Source of the DNA: NCEH01 sp002257205
GTDB taxonomy: Bacteria; Pseudomonadota; Alphaproteobacteria; Rhizobiales; Xanthobacteraceae
Reading direction: 5' to 3' (one strand)
DNA length: 58,186 nucleotides
Assembly (NCBI RefSeq): GCF_043195105.1
Contig: NZ_JBAFWO010000017.1
Shown here: positions 15,424-24,675 of the stretch, in pieces
How positions within the stretch are numbered: position 1 is the stretch's first letter
How the letters are laid out: each line of letters opens with the position of its first letter
Translations under genes and position numbers: made by a program
Notes under the pieces: generated by a model
The model's database searches: none
Told to the model about the DNA's origin: nothing
The model's input: the letters and a program-made list of their open reading frames with translations, nothing else

Positions 15424-16090
15424 CCATCCCTATCGCCGCCATGATTTGCTGCGGATCGAGCCGAAAGCGTGGCGCGGCATGCTCGCCGCCACGCATGGCG
15501 TCGACCCTCTCGCCGGAGAGGCCCGGCAGCTGGTCGAAGGCTGGGCCGGACGCGGCTGGCCGGTGATCGTGCGCCGCTGCGGCGCGAACGACCGGGACGA
15601 CATCGCGGTCGGCCTGCCGCTGCCGCCCGCGCTCGGCAAGCTGAGGCTCGGCTTCTTCATTCCCGCCGACAGCGGGATAAACGCCATTGCGGCCGTCTCG
15701 CCGGCCGAGGCGGCACGGTCGGTCCCCACCACCCTGCGGCCGCAGTTGGAGGCCATCACGGCCCTTGCTGTACGGCTTGGGTTACGGCCAGCCGTCTTCG
15801 GGGCGCTGCTCTGGCAGCACCTGACGGAGCTTGCCTATCTGCGGCCCGGCTCTGACATCGATCTGCTTTGGCCGGCGCCGCGCCCGGATAGGCTGGACGA
15901 ACTGCTCGAGGATCTCGCAGCACTCGATGCCGCAGGTCCCGCTCGGCTCGATGGGGAGATCGTCCTGCCCGCCGGCGAAGCCGTCAACTGGCGCGAGCTG
16001 CATGGCGCGCTTGTCCGCGCCGGCGGCACGGTCCTGGTCAAATCCATGCACGGAGCGGAACTCAGATGCGCGCGACGCCTCTTCGCGTGA
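15416..16090 (+). CDS. mdcG: malonate decarboxylase holo-ACP synthase (phosphoribosyl-dephospho-CoA transferase)
   Basis: A 224-residue nucleotidyltransferase that attaches the 2'-phosphoribosyl-3'-dephospho-CoA group to MdcC. The metal-binding motif GSDIDLLW (residues 145-152) has the two aspartates expected of the fold. The N-terminal RRHDLLRI is typical of MdcG. The start ATG 15416 overlaps the mdcE end; the 3' end overlaps mdcB by 25 nt. In many bacteria mdcG follows mdcE directly, as here. Confidence 0.92.
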   Translation: MPSHPYRRHDLLRIEPKAWRGMLAATHGVDPLAGEARQLVEGWAGRGWPVIVRRCGANDRDDIAVGLPLPPALGKLRLGFFIPADSGINAIAAVSPAEAARSVPTTLRPQLEAITALAVRLGLRPAVFGALLWQHLTELAYLRPGSDIDLLWPAPRPDRLDELLEDLAALDAAGPARLDGEIVLPAGEAVNWRELHGALVRAGGTVLVKSMHGAELRCARRLFA

Positions 16091-16962
16091 CCGCAGGCTT
16101 GCCGAAGCGCGCTCCGGCGCAGGGCCGGGCGCCGCTCGCGCCCGCCGATGCCGACCGGATCGGCCAGATGGCGGCGGATGCGCTGCTTGCCGAAGTGGAC
16201 ACCTGGCCGAAGCCCGGCCTCGTCAGCCCGCTCGACAATGGCAGCCATGACGACATGGATTACGGAACGTTCTTGCGCAGCATTGCCGCGCTCCGCCCCT
16301 TTTACACCGAGCTCGCCGTCGCGGGTTCGGTGGATGCCGACATGAACGCGCTGCGCCGGATCGGCCAGCACGCGGAAGACGCCATGCTCGCCGCCACCGG
16401 CGGGGTGAACACCCATCGCGGCGCCATCTTTGCGCTGGGGCTGCTTTGCGCGGCCGTAGGCGCGGCGGGCGCCGAGCGCTCCCCCCTTTCGGCCGAACGG
16501 CTGATGCTGGCCGTCGGCAAACGCTGGGGCAGCGAGATCCTGCGCGGTCCCATCCCGCTGAACAGCCATGGCAGCGACGCGCTGCGGCGCTACCGCGCCG
16601 GCGGCGCGCGGTCGGAGGCGGCACAGGGTTTCCCTCACGCGCGGGACATCGGCTTGCCGGCGCTGCGAGCCGGACGGGCACTCGCGGGCAACGAGGACGC
16701 CGCGCGCGTGCATGCCTTCTTCGCGCTTCTGGCGGCGATGGAGGACACCAACCTGCTCCATCGCGGCGGCGCCGAGGGCCTGGCGGATGCACGCGCTGAC
16801 GCGCGCGGCTTCCTCCTTGCCGGCGGCGTGGGCCGGGCCGACTGGCTCGCCTACGCCACCGCCGTCCACCGCCGGTTCGTCGCACGACGCCTCAGTCCCG
16901 GCGGCTCGGCCGATCTTCTCGCCGTGACGATCTTCCTCGACCGCGTTGAGCGCGCGCCTTGA
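16066..16962 (+). CDS. mdcB: triphosphoribosyl-dephospho-CoA synthase
   Basis: A 298-residue CitG/MdcB-family enzyme that joins ATP-derived triphosphoribose to dephospho-CoA, making the precursor of the MdcC prosthetic group. Family motifs are EVDTWPKPGLVSPLDNGSHDDMDY, GGVNTHRGAIFALGLL and the later MEDTNLLHRGG. The start at 16066 overlaps mdcG by 25 nt; a later in-frame start cannot be excluded. In Pseudomonas-type clusters mdcB follows mdcA, whereas here it sits after mdcG. Confidence 0.93.
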   Translation: MRATPLRVTAGLPKRAPAQGRAPLAPADADRIGQMAADALLAEVDTWPKPGLVSPLDNGSHDDMDYGTFLRSIAALRPFYTELAVAGSVDADMNALRRIGQHAEDAMLAATGGVNTHRGAIFALGLLCAAVGAAGAERSPLSAERLMLAVGKRWGSEILRGPIPLNSHGSDALRRYRAGGARSEAAQGFPHARDIGLPALRAGRALAGNEDAARVHAFFALLAAMEDTNLLHRGGAEGLADARADARGFLLAGGVGRADWLAYATAVHRRFVARRLSPGGSADLLAVTIFLDRVERAP

Positions 16963-17891
16963 GCGGCATTGCAATTCTATGCTCGGGGCAGGGCGGCCAG
17001 GGCCCGGACATGTTCGCGCTCGTCGCATCCGAGCCGGCGGCGGCGGCGGTCTTCGCGGCAGCGGCCGCGGTGCTTGGCGGCCACGATCCGCGCGACCTCG
17101 TGCGGCAAGGCGAGGCGGTCATCCATCGAAACGATGTGGCCCAGGTGCTGTGCTGCACGGCGGCGTTGGCGGCGTGGGCCGTGATCGGTCCGGCCGCGCC
17201 GCGCCCGCTCGCCATTGCCGGCTATAGTGCCGGAGAAGTGCCGGCCTGGGCGGTCGCGGGCATCATCGATGTGAAGACGGCTTTTCATCTGGTGGCGCGC
17301 CGCGCCGGCCTCATGGACGAGGAGACGCACGAGCCTTGCGGGCTTGCCGCCATCGTCGGCTTGCCCGGCACTGTGGTCGACGGTATCTGCCGTGCCCACG
17401 CGCTCAACATCGCCATTATCAACGGCCCATTGCATTTCATCGTCGGCGGCCGCGCGGCCGGCCTTCAGCCGGCTTTGGCCGATGCCGCGGGCCGCGGCGC
17501 CACCCGCGCGACGATGCTGCCCATCCACGTGGCCTCGCACACCCCGCTTCTTGCGGCCGCAAGCGAGCGCTTCGCCGTGGTGCTCACACATGACGTGGCA
17601 GATACGGCCCTGCCGGGTGGCGTGCGGCTGATCAGCGGAATTGACGGCATGCCGGTTCGCAACCTCGCCGGGGGCCTCGCCAAGCTCGCCGCGCAGGTGT
17701 CCACAACCATCGATTGGGCGGGCTGCATGGATGCCTGCCGTGCCGCCCGCCCCGCCCGTGTGCTCGAACTTGGCCCCGGCAATGCGCTGGCGCGGATGGC
17801 GGGCGAACTTGCGCCCGGCATACCGGCGCGCAGCGTCGCGGACTTTCGCACCGCGGAGGGGCTGCGCCGCTGGATCATGTCGGCGCCTTGA
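16959..17891 (+). CDS. mdcH: malonate decarboxylase malonyltransferase (epsilon subunit)
   Basis: A 310-residue acyltransferase of the FabD fold that loads malonyl onto the carrier from malonyl-CoA and primes the enzyme. Motifs are the N-terminal SGQGGQGPDMF, the nucleophile elbow GYSAGEVPAW (Ser90) and GGRAAGLQPAL. It begins with a TTG codon at 16959 that overlaps the mdcB stop by four bases (TTGA), and no better start exists in the following codons. It is the last gene of the operon; the next genes come from the opposite strand and no clear terminator is seen between them. Confidence 0.92.
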   Translation: MSGIAILCSGQGGQGPDMFALVASEPAAAAVFAAAAAVLGGHDPRDLVRQGEAVIHRNDVAQVLCCTAALAAWAVIGPAAPRPLAIAGYSAGEVPAWAVAGIIDVKTAFHLVARRAGLMDEETHEPCGLAAIVGLPGTVVDGICRAHALNIAIINGPLHFIVGGRAAGLQPALADAAGRGATRATMLPIHVASHTPLLAAASERFAVVLTHDVADTALPGGVRLISGIDGMPVRNLAGGLAKLAAQVSTTIDWAGCMDACRAARPARVLELGPGNALARMAGELAPGIPARSVADFRTAEGLRRWIMSAP

Positions 17892-17962
17892 ACGCACTGC
17901 GGGTCAAATCCGCCGTCCATCAGGAAAGCCGTCGACCGACCGATCTCATTCGACCGGAGTGA

Positions 17963-19531
17963 TCATCCCTTCACTGGCCCGTTCGCGCCCGCTTTGCGCG
18001 TAAGCATGACGGCACAGGCCGCAAAGAGGAGAATGCCGCCGAGCACGGCGAAGGTATCGGAAAAGGCCATGATGAGCGCCTGCTGGGCCACCAGCTTGCC
18101 GAGCAGGATTTCGGCCTGGTGATAGGCCCGCTGCGGGTCCGGTATGCCGTGCTGGAGGAAGTAGTCCTGCATCTGCGCCAGAAAGCCGCGCGTGGTCTCG
18201 GCATAGGGCGTCACCGACTGCCCGATGATGTTGGAGTGGAACTGCTCGCGCTTGCTGATCACTGTGGCAAGTGCAGCCGTGCCGACGGCGCCGCCCAGGC
18301 TGCGCATCATGTTGAAGATGCCAGAGGCGGCGGCGGACTGGGCTGGCGAAATGCCGAGCATGGCGATGCCCGTCAGGGGAGAGAGGACGATCGCCTGTCC
18401 CAGCGCGCGGACGATGTTGGTCCACATCAGCTGGTCGCCGCCCACGTCGAGATCCAGATGGGTGTTCATGAAGCAGCTGGCCGCGAAAATGGCGAGCCCG
18501 ACGCAGACGATGGCGCGGGAATCGAACCGCTTCAGCAGCATCGGCACGAAGGGGATGATGAGGAGCTGCGGCAGCCCCACCCAGGCCAGGACCATGCCGA
18601 TCTGTTCGGCATTATAGCCCTGGACCTCATCGAGATAGCTGGGCAAAACGAAGACCGAGCCGAACAGGGCGCAGCCCACCATGGTGTTGGCGAGCGTGCC
18701 GAAGCCGAAATTGCGTCCTGTCAGCAGACGCAGCTGGACGGCCGGCTTCTCAATGGTGAGCTCGATGGCGATGAAGATGGTGAGGCACACCGCTGCCACC
18801 GCCGACAGGTGCAGGATCTCGGGGGAGCCGAACCAGCCCTTCTGGTTGCCTTCGTCCAGGACCGTCTGGAGCGCCCCCAGGCCGACCGCCATGAAGGCGA
18901 TGCCGAACCAGTCGCCTTCCCTCAGAAGCTCGAGCCGCATGGGCGCGCGCTCGAGCGTCGGATAGAGCAGCGCGAGCATCACCGCGCCGGGGATGATATT
19001 GACGAAGAACACATATTGCCAGCCGTAATGCTCGGTCAGGTAGCCCCCGATGGTGGGGCCGATGGACGGCCCGAAGGTGGCCGTCATGGCGAAGGCGGCA
19101 ATGCCCAATGGCCGCTGGTGCAGCGGCAACTTCGTCAGAATGATCGTGAAGGCCATCGGGATCATCACGCCGCCGCTGAATCCCTGGAGCCCGCGCAGCA
19201 CGATCATCTGGCTGAGGCTGGTGGCGAACGCGCAGCCCACCGAAAAGATCAGGAACAGCGTGGCATTGCCGATCAGGAGGCGGCGGAAGCTGAAGACGCG
19301 GCTCAGATAGTCCGTCAGCGGGATCATGATGATCTCGCCGATCAGATAGGAGGTGGAGATCCACGTCCCGTTGTCGGAGCCGGTGCTGATGCCGCCCTCG
19401 ATCTGCGGAAGGGAGGAATTGGTGATCTGGATGTCGAGGACCGCGATGAGTGCGCCGAGCATGCAGCCGGTCACAGCGATCCAGGTGCGAAGGCTCGCAC
19501 CCTCCGGACCGTCCTGCGCGCGGGCGTCCAT
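17963..19531 (-). CDS. emrB: DHA2-family multidrug efflux MFS transporter (EmrB-like)
   Basis: A 522-residue, 14-helix major facilitator protein. DHA2 marks are ALIAVLDIQITNSSLPQI in helix 1, the antiporter motif C region GFSGGVMIPMAF, GPSIGPTIGGYL and the C-terminal half NIVRALGQAIVLSPLTG. It exports drugs or other toxic compounds through a tripartite pump with the adaptor encoded immediately upstream (one base between stop and start). An outer-membrane TolC partner is not in the window. The two-component genes further upstream on the same strand probably control it. Confidence 0.93.
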   Translation of the reverse strand: MDARAQDGPEGASLRTWIAVTGCMLGALIAVLDIQITNSSLPQIEGGISTGSDNGTWISTSYLIGEIIMIPLTDYLSRVFSFRRLLIGNATLFLIFSVGCAFATSLSQMIVLRGLQGFSGGVMIPMAFTIILTKLPLHQRPLGIAAFAMTATFGPSIGPTIGGYLTEHYGWQYVFFVNIIPGAVMLALLYPTLERAPMRLELLREGDWFGIAFMAVGLGALQTVLDEGNQKGWFGSPEILHLSAVAAVCLTIFIAIELTIEKPAVQLRLLTGRNFGFGTLANTMVGCALFGSVFVLPSYLDEVQGYNAEQIGMVLAWVGLPQLLIIPFVPMLLKRFDSRAIVCVGLAIFAASCFMNTHLDLDVGGDQLMWTNIVRALGQAIVLSPLTGIAMLGISPAQSAAASGIFNMMRSLGGAVGTAALATVISKREQFHSNIIGQSVTPYAETTRGFLAQMQDYFLQHGIPDPQRAYHQAEILLGKLVAQQALIMAFSDTFAVLGGILLFAACAVMLTRKAGANGPVKG

Positions 19532-19532
19532 G

Positions 19533-20762
19533 TCACTCCTCCCCCGTTGCGGGCCTGCCCTGGGAGGATGGCGCCATGGTGGGCGCTGCCATATCGAGCG
19601 CCGCCGCCGCAGGAGGAGAAGTCGGCTCCCGCACCGAGATGGTGGTAGTCACCGACATGCCCGGTAGAAGCCGGCCGGCCAGCGGATCGGTGCGGTCGAT
19701 GGTGACCTTCACCGGGATGCGCTGGACGATCTTGGTGAAATTGCCGGTGGCATTGTCCGGCGGAAGCAGGGCGAATTCCTGCCCGCTGGCCGGCGCGATG
19801 CTATTCACCACGCCGCGGACGGGGGTGCCGGGGAACGTGTCCACGGAAATGCTCACCGGTTGGCCCCGCCTCACATCGGTGAGCTGCGTCTCCTTGTAGT
19901 TCGCAACGATATAGGCCGCCTGTAGCGGGACCACGGCGAGAAGCTGCGTGCCGGGCTGCACATACTGGCCGACGCGCAGCGTGCGGGCGCCGACCACGCC
20001 GTCGACGGGCGCGCGCAGCGTCGTATAGCCGAGATTGAGCCGCGCTTGGTCGAGGACGGCCTGATTGTGCGCAAGGGTCGCCTTGGCCTGCTCCAGCTGG
20101 GCCTTTAGCGTATCGGCCTGCTTCAGGGCCGCCAGCAAGGCGGCCCTGTCCTTGGCCAGGGTCGCCTTCGCCTGCGCGATGGCCGATGCCGCCTGCTGGG
20201 CGTTCTGGACGCTGCCATAGCCCTCATTGGCGAGCGTGGCGTAGCGCTTGTCGTTCTGCTCCGCATAGAGTTCGGCGGCCTGATGCACGTCGATGGTGGC
20301 CCGCGCCTCGTCGATCAGCGCCTGTTGCTCGGCGATCTGCGCGGTGAAGTTCGCGATGCTGGCCGTGGCCTGGGTGACATCGGCCCGGGCTTGGTTGACG
20401 CTCGCCTCATAGTCGCGCGGGTCGATGGTCGCCAGGATGTCGCCGGCCTTGACGGTCTGGTTGTCATTCACCTCGACGGTGCGCAGATAGCCGGAAACCT
20501 TGGGCGCGATGGTGACAACGTCCGCCTGCACATAGGCATCGTCGGTCGTCCGTTCGAACCGCCACGACGTCCAATATTCGAACCCGGCATAGGCGAGGCC
20601 GCAAAGCGCCAAAAGCCCCACCGCGCTCACCAGGAGCAGGCGAAAGCGGGAGTGGGCCGGCCGCTGCTCGGGGGGCGGAGCAAGCGGCGGCGCATCGGGA
20701 AGGTTGACCGGCGGCACGACGCGCTCGGCCGTGGCGGGAGATGGATTCACGGCGATGTTCAT
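19533..20762 (-). CDS. emrA: HlyD-family periplasmic adaptor (EmrA-like)
   Basis: A 409-residue membrane-fusion protein with a short cytoplasmic Pro-rich N-terminus, one membrane helix (residues about 45-67), the barrel-sandwich start TDDAYVQADVVTIAPKVSGYL, a long alpha-hairpin rich in Ala, Gln and Lys (residues about 115-235) and the second lipoyl half LNLGYTTLRAPVDGVVG. It links EmrB to an outer-membrane channel. The start ATG 20762 has GGAGGG upstream. The 128-nt gap to the response regulator gene separates signalling and transport genes. Confidence 0.93.
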   Translation of the reverse strand: MNIAVNPSPATAERVVPPVNLPDAPPLAPPPEQRPAHSRFRLLLVSAVGLLALCGLAYAGFEYWTSWRFERTTDDAYVQADVVTIAPKVSGYLRTVEVNDNQTVKAGDILATIDPRDYEASVNQARADVTQATASIANFTAQIAEQQALIDEARATIDVHQAAELYAEQNDKRYATLANEGYGSVQNAQQAASAIAQAKATLAKDRAALLAALKQADTLKAQLEQAKATLAHNQAVLDQARLNLGYTTLRAPVDGVVGARTLRVGQYVQPGTQLLAVVPLQAAYIVANYKETQLTDVRRGQPVSISVDTFPGTPVRGVVNSIAPASGQEFALLPPDNATGNFTKIVQRIPVKVTIDRTDPLAGRLLPGMSVTTTISVREPTSPPAAAALDMAAPTMAPSSQGRPATGEE

Positions 20763-20890
20763 GGGTCGCCCTCCAGGCGGTCGGGTATCGTCGGAGCATT
20801 ATCGGACGGCACCCGTGCCGGGTCTTTCCGAAGCCCACGTCCCTATCGCAGGAGCACGGCGGAGAGGCCTTCCGCCGCGATGGCCGACGC

Positions 20891-21547
20891 TTACGTCCTG
20901 GCGCTCGAAAGGCCCAGAGCCTCCGCCATGCGGACGAGGTCCGCCAATGAGCGGGCTTCCATCTTCCGCATCACATGCCCGCGGTGAATCTTCACCGTGA
21001 TCTCGCTCAGGCCCACCTCCGCCGCCACTTGCTTGTTCATCAGGCCCGAGGTGACCAGCGCCATGATCTGCTTCTCGCGCGCCGTGAGGGTCTCATAGAG
21101 CGTCTGGACATCGGAGACGGCCTTCTTGGCCTCCCGCCGCGTCTGATCGAGGGCGATGGCGGTCGAGACCGCATCCAGCATGTCCTGGTCGCGGAATGGC
21201 TTGGTCAGGAAATCCACCGCGCCCGCCTTCATGGCCCGGACCGTCATGGGGATATCGCCATGGCCGGTCATGAAGATGATGGGCATGTCCACGCCGGACT
21301 TGGCGAGCTGGGCCTGAAAATCGAGGCCGCTCACCCCCGGCAGCCGGATGTCGAGCACGAGGCAGCGCGGGACATCTGGGAGCGTGGCGCCGAGCAGGTC
21401 AGCGGCGGAGGCGAAAAGCTCCACCTTCAGGCCGATGGACCGGAACAGGCTGGAAAGCGCCTCACGCAGCGCCGCATCGTCGTCGACCACGATAACGAAC
21501 GGTTCTGTGGATTGCAGGGGATGGCGGGATGGCGGGCGGGTGGTCAC
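20891..21547 (-). CDS. FixJ-like response regulator
   Basis: A 218-residue two-domain regulator. The receiver (residues about 16-130) has the acidic VDDD triad, the phospho-acceptor Asp66 in LDIRLPG, MTGHGD and the Lys in TKPFRD; the C-terminal LuxR-type HTH has LTAREKQIMALV and KIHRGHVMRKM. It is the partner of the histidine kinase whose gene it overlaps by four bases (ATGA). By position it probably activates the emrAB pump downstream. Candidate dyad sites are described at 23249. Confidence 0.93.
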   Translation of the reverse strand: MTTRPPSRHPLQSTEPFVIVVDDDAALREALSSLFRSIGLKVELFASAADLLGATLPDVPRCLVLDIRLPGVSGLDFQAQLAKSGVDMPIIFMTGHGDIPMTVRAMKAGAVDFLTKPFRDQDMLDAVSTAIALDQTRREAKKAVSDVQTLYETLTAREKQIMALVTSGLMNKQVAAEVGLSEITVKIHRGHVMRKMEARSLADLVRMAEALGLSSART

Positions 21548-23010
21548 GATCCGGCTTCCTCAATCACAGGCAGCATCACCTTGAAGCACATTCCGCCTTC
21601 ATCGTTTAACGCGGCGGAAATACGGCCGCCATGGGCTTCGATGATCGATCGCGAAATCGACAAGCCCATGCCCATTCCGTCTGTCTTGGTGCTGTAGAAG
21701 GCGTCGAACAGCATGGGTAAATTCTGCGGGTTTACGCCGGGGCCGCTGTCTCGAACCTCCATAACCACGGCCTTATCGCCTTCCGTGACGGTGAGGGCCG
21801 TGCGGATTTTCAGATGCCGCCGTCCTTTTGGAACCGCCTCCATGGCCTGAAGCGCATTCAAAGCGAGATTGATGATGACCTGCTGGAGCTGGACCCGGTC
21901 GCCGAGGATCGGGGGCAGATCTCCGCCAAGGGAAAGATCGAACGACACACGATTGCTCGACAGTTCCCGCTCGAGCAAAAGGAGGACATCGTCCACCACT
22001 TCGTTGATGTCGGTCGCCACGTGAAGCGGGTCGCTGCGACGCGCAAGCGATCGCAGCCGGGCCACCACGTCGCTGGCCCTGCGGCCATTGCGGATCATCT
22101 GCTGGACCGTCGCCCGCGCCTCCTCGATGTCTGGAACTTCCCGTCCGAGCCAGCGCAAGCACGCTTCGCCATTGGTGATCACGGCGGCGAGCGGCTGGTT
22201 GACTTCGTGGGCGATGGACGCCGTCAGCTCTCCCATGGTGGTGATGCGCGTTACGTGCGCCAGCTCGGCCTGCGCCTGGTGAAGTGCATTTTCGGCCCGC
22301 TTATGCGCGGTGATGTCGCTGTTCGTCTCCATGGTGGCCAAAGGCCGGCCGCGCTCGTCGCGCTGAAGCGACCAGCGGCTCATGATCACCAAGCGATCAC
22401 CCTTCCCTGTGGTATGCACGAGTTCGCCTTCCCACCGTCCGGTGCGATGGAGCTTGGCTTTGATCTCGGACACCGGCGAGGGGAAGGCGGTCTGCAGAAG
22501 CGCCGCCGCCTTCCGGCCCACGGCCTCGTCCCGCGGCCAGCCATAGAGCTTCTCGGCGCCATGGTTCCAATAGGTGATGGTGTCGGCATCATCACGCACG
22601 AAGATCGCGTCGTGCGTCAGATCGAGCAGGTCGGCCTGCTCGCGCAGCGAGCGCGTCGCCTTCTGGTTTCGGAGCGACAGGAGGGTGGTCACGGTGATGG
22701 CAGCGATGCTCACCACGCTGCGCATGGTGGCGGCGAGACCATAGTCCTGCCCATGAATGATGGTGAAGCTCAGCAAGGTGAGGCAAATGCAAGCGCCGCC
22801 CACCAGCAGCAGGCCGCGGCGCTCCAGGAAGCTGGCGGAAAACAGGACAACGCCGACGTAGAGCACCGCGATCGCCATATCCAGCGGGGACAGCGTATCG
22901 ACAATGAAGATTGTCGCCGCGAGCCCCGCCGCCATGGTCGGCATGAGCCACCCTCGGGATGGCTGACCCTCATGCAAGCCGGAATCTAGGGTACTCTCTG
23001 AGCTGGACAT
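21544..23010 (-). CDS. PAS-domain sensor histidine kinase, membrane-bound
   Basis: The protein has 488 residues. Three or four hydrophobic helices (residues about 22-112) are followed by one PAS domain (about 125-235, with DAIFVRDDADTITYWNHGAEKLYGW), an HisKA dimerisation box with the phospho-acceptor His268 in GELTASIAHEVNQPLAAV, and an HATPase domain (INLALNALQAM, DSGPGV, FYSTKTDGMGMGL). The HEVNQPLAA box is typical of FixL/TodS-type kinases. The start ATG 23010 follows a GAGGA site; the frame extends another 96 codons upstream but without signal or ribosome site. The stimulus is unknown. Confidence 0.93.
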   Translation of the reverse strand: MSSSESTLDSGLHEGQPSRGWLMPTMAAGLAATIFIVDTLSPLDMAIAVLYVGVVLFSASFLERRGLLLVGGACICLTLLSFTIIHGQDYGLAATMRSVVSIAAITVTTLLSLRNQKATRSLREQADLLDLTHDAIFVRDDADTITYWNHGAEKLYGWPRDEAVGRKAAALLQTAFPSPVSEIKAKLHRTGRWEGELVHTTGKGDRLVIMSRWSLQRDERGRPLATMETNSDITAHKRAENALHQAQAELAHVTRITTMGELTASIAHEVNQPLAAVITNGEACLRWLGREVPDIEEARATVQQMIRNGRRASDVVARLRSLARRSDPLHVATDINEVVDDVLLLLERELSSNRVSFDLSLGGDLPPILGDRVQLQQVIINLALNALQAMEAVPKGRRHLKIRTALTVTEGDKAVVMEVRDSGPGVNPQNLPMLFDAFYSTKTDGMGMGLSISRSIIEAHGGRISAALNDEGGMCFKVMLPVIEEAGS

Positions 23011-23248
23011 TTCGTCCTCGGCGATTGGTGTGGCTTCAGATCGAGTCTGCGAAGCTCGGCGGATTTGGCAAGTGCACGCGGATGTTGCGCGCATATGCTT
23101 CGGGAAGATTGCGGGTTTTCTGTGCAGCTGTCTTGCCGAACCACCCTTGGAGGTCGAAATCGCACGTCGTTCTGCGTGCGGCTCCGGTCCTGCCGCGGCC
23201 GGCAGTCGCCACACTGTTTGCCCTTCTCTCGTGTTTCCAGTCTTGACC

Positions 23249-23260
23249 ATACGTAAGTAT
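23249..23260. promoter_or_regulatory. ATAC-GTAA-GTAT dyad in the kinase/araC intergenic region
   Basis: A dyad CATAC-GTAA-GTATG (23248-23261) lies in the 468-nt interval between the minus-strand kinase gene and the plus-strand AraC gene. Related 12-mers occur at 10744 and at 25659 (upstream of an exported protein gene). It is a plausible site for the FixJ-like regulator. The rest of the interval 23011-23478 shows no gene; it contains an AT-rich patch near 23330-23420. Confidence 0.4.
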
Positions 23261-23478
23261 GCGCACCTCACACTCCCCGCATGTCTGTCCAAACCCACGT
23301 AGAATGGAGAGATGGTTCATTCATAATATTATCTGGTCATCAAAGTTGGCGACCGGAGCGCATCCAACGGCAAGAGGTGAGTATTAGTCCATCCATATAC
23401 AATGAATGTATTTGAATGGACAAAGACAAATTCTCTTCGGAAAGATGTCCGGCCGCGCTCCTTCGAGGAACCCGGGCC

Positions 23479-24324
23479 ATGTCGATCAATGTCTCCCCGC
23501 CCTTCGCCGGCTTCGTCTCGCATGTCGTCGATGGAACAAGGCAACCCGCATCGCTGGAGTTGCTGTCCCAGATGGCTGTGCCGGCGGGCGCCCCGCATGA
23601 CGCCCTGTCCATGCGGCTTCAGCACATGGGGATGGTCGTCGCCATAACGGCCCTCGACCGGCATGCGCCGATGACTGCCTGGGAGGGCGCTGCCGGGTCG
23701 ATGGGCATCGACGGTATCCATTTCCAGGTGGCTGGCCACGCCATCCAGAGGCTCGGCCTGCCTGATGACCCTGCGCGCGAAAGCGCGCGACCCACAGCCT
23801 GCGAGGACCCGGTTGTCGAGAGCCTGTCCCGCGCCCTGGAGCGCGCCGAGCGGGGCGAGGATGAATATGGAAGCATCTGTGCCGACGCGCTGCGCCTTGC
23901 CATCGCGACGCGGCTGCTCATGGCGCGCGCACCCTCCGGCGATATTCAGGTCCGCGAGCCGGAGCCGGCGGCGCCAAAGACCAAGACGGGGCTCCCGAAA
24001 TGGCGCCTCAAGCGGGTGGAGGCCTATATCGAGGCACATCTCGATGGCGCGGTGACCCTTGCCGACATGGCCTTGGCCGCAGGCCTCAGCCGGATGCATT
24101 TCGCCTCCCAGTTCCGTATCGCGACGGGCATGCCGCCACGCGAATATCTGCTTCGGTGCCGGATTGAGCGAGCCCAGCGCATGCTTCTGGAGACCGGTGA
24201 GCCGGTGGTGGAGATCGCGCTCGCGGTGGGCTTCCAGACCCAGGCCCATTTCACCACCGTGTTCCGCCGCTTCGTGGGCGACACGCCCTGCAGGTGGCGC
24301 TGTGCGAACCGTTGCTGCCACTGA
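23479..24324 (+). CDS. AraC-family transcriptional regulator
   Basis: A 281-residue regulator. The C-terminal two-HTH domain (last 105 residues) is clear: VEAYIEAHLDGAVTLADMAL, AGLSRMHFASQFRIATG, YLLRCRIERAQRMLL and VGFQTQAHFTTVFRRFVGDTP. The N-terminal half has no obvious cupin motif. I take ATG 23479, preceded by GAGGA, rather than an ATG 63 nt upstream without a ribosome site. It diverges from the two-component genes. Related AraC proteins of this form often regulate stress or efflux genes, but the target here is unknown. Confidence 0.9.
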   Translation: MSINVSPPFAGFVSHVVDGTRQPASLELLSQMAVPAGAPHDALSMRLQHMGMVVAITALDRHAPMTAWEGAAGSMGIDGIHFQVAGHAIQRLGLPDDPARESARPTACEDPVVESLSRALERAERGEDEYGSICADALRLAIATRLLMARAPSGDIQVREPEPAAPKTKTGLPKWRLKRVEAYIEAHLDGAVTLADMALAAGLSRMHFASQFRIATGMPPREYLLRCRIERAQRMLLETGEPVVEIALAVGFQTQAHFTTVFRRFVGDTPCRWRCANRCCH

Positions 24325-24634
24325 CCCCTCTTTCTTCGCGCCGCATGCGCCTCAGGAACGCGGCGACTGATGCGTCCAGGCAGCGCCGATCCCTGCGGCA
24401 GTCTCTTGGAGTCGACGCACGGGCTTGCCTGTCTCCCTCTGCCTCACCCTGGCCGGATGCGCTGCCTTGTTTGCCGGCTCGGCCATGCGCGGTGAAGCGC
24501 CCGGGTTTTGGCGTCGCAGTCCTTGGCGCTGGATGGCCGGTGTCTGCGTGATCCTGAACATTGCCCTGATCGAAGCCGGGCTGTCCTGCTGTCCGCCAAC
24601 TTGCAGTTCGGCAGCTTCTGATCATCCGTCACAC

Positions 24635-24675
24635 GATATCCGCGGATATCATGCGAGGTCCGCGGATATCATGCG
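24635..24675. repeat. 17-bp direct repeat containing a 16-bp palindrome
   Basis: TCCGCGGATATCATGCG occurs at 24639-24655 and again at 24659-24675. The first copy overlaps the perfect palindrome GATATCCGCGGATATC (24635-24650). The second copy contains the stop codon of the minus-strand receiver gene (24669-24671), so the 3' end of that gene has been duplicated. The interval 24325-24634 holds no gene I can support. Confidence 0.75.
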
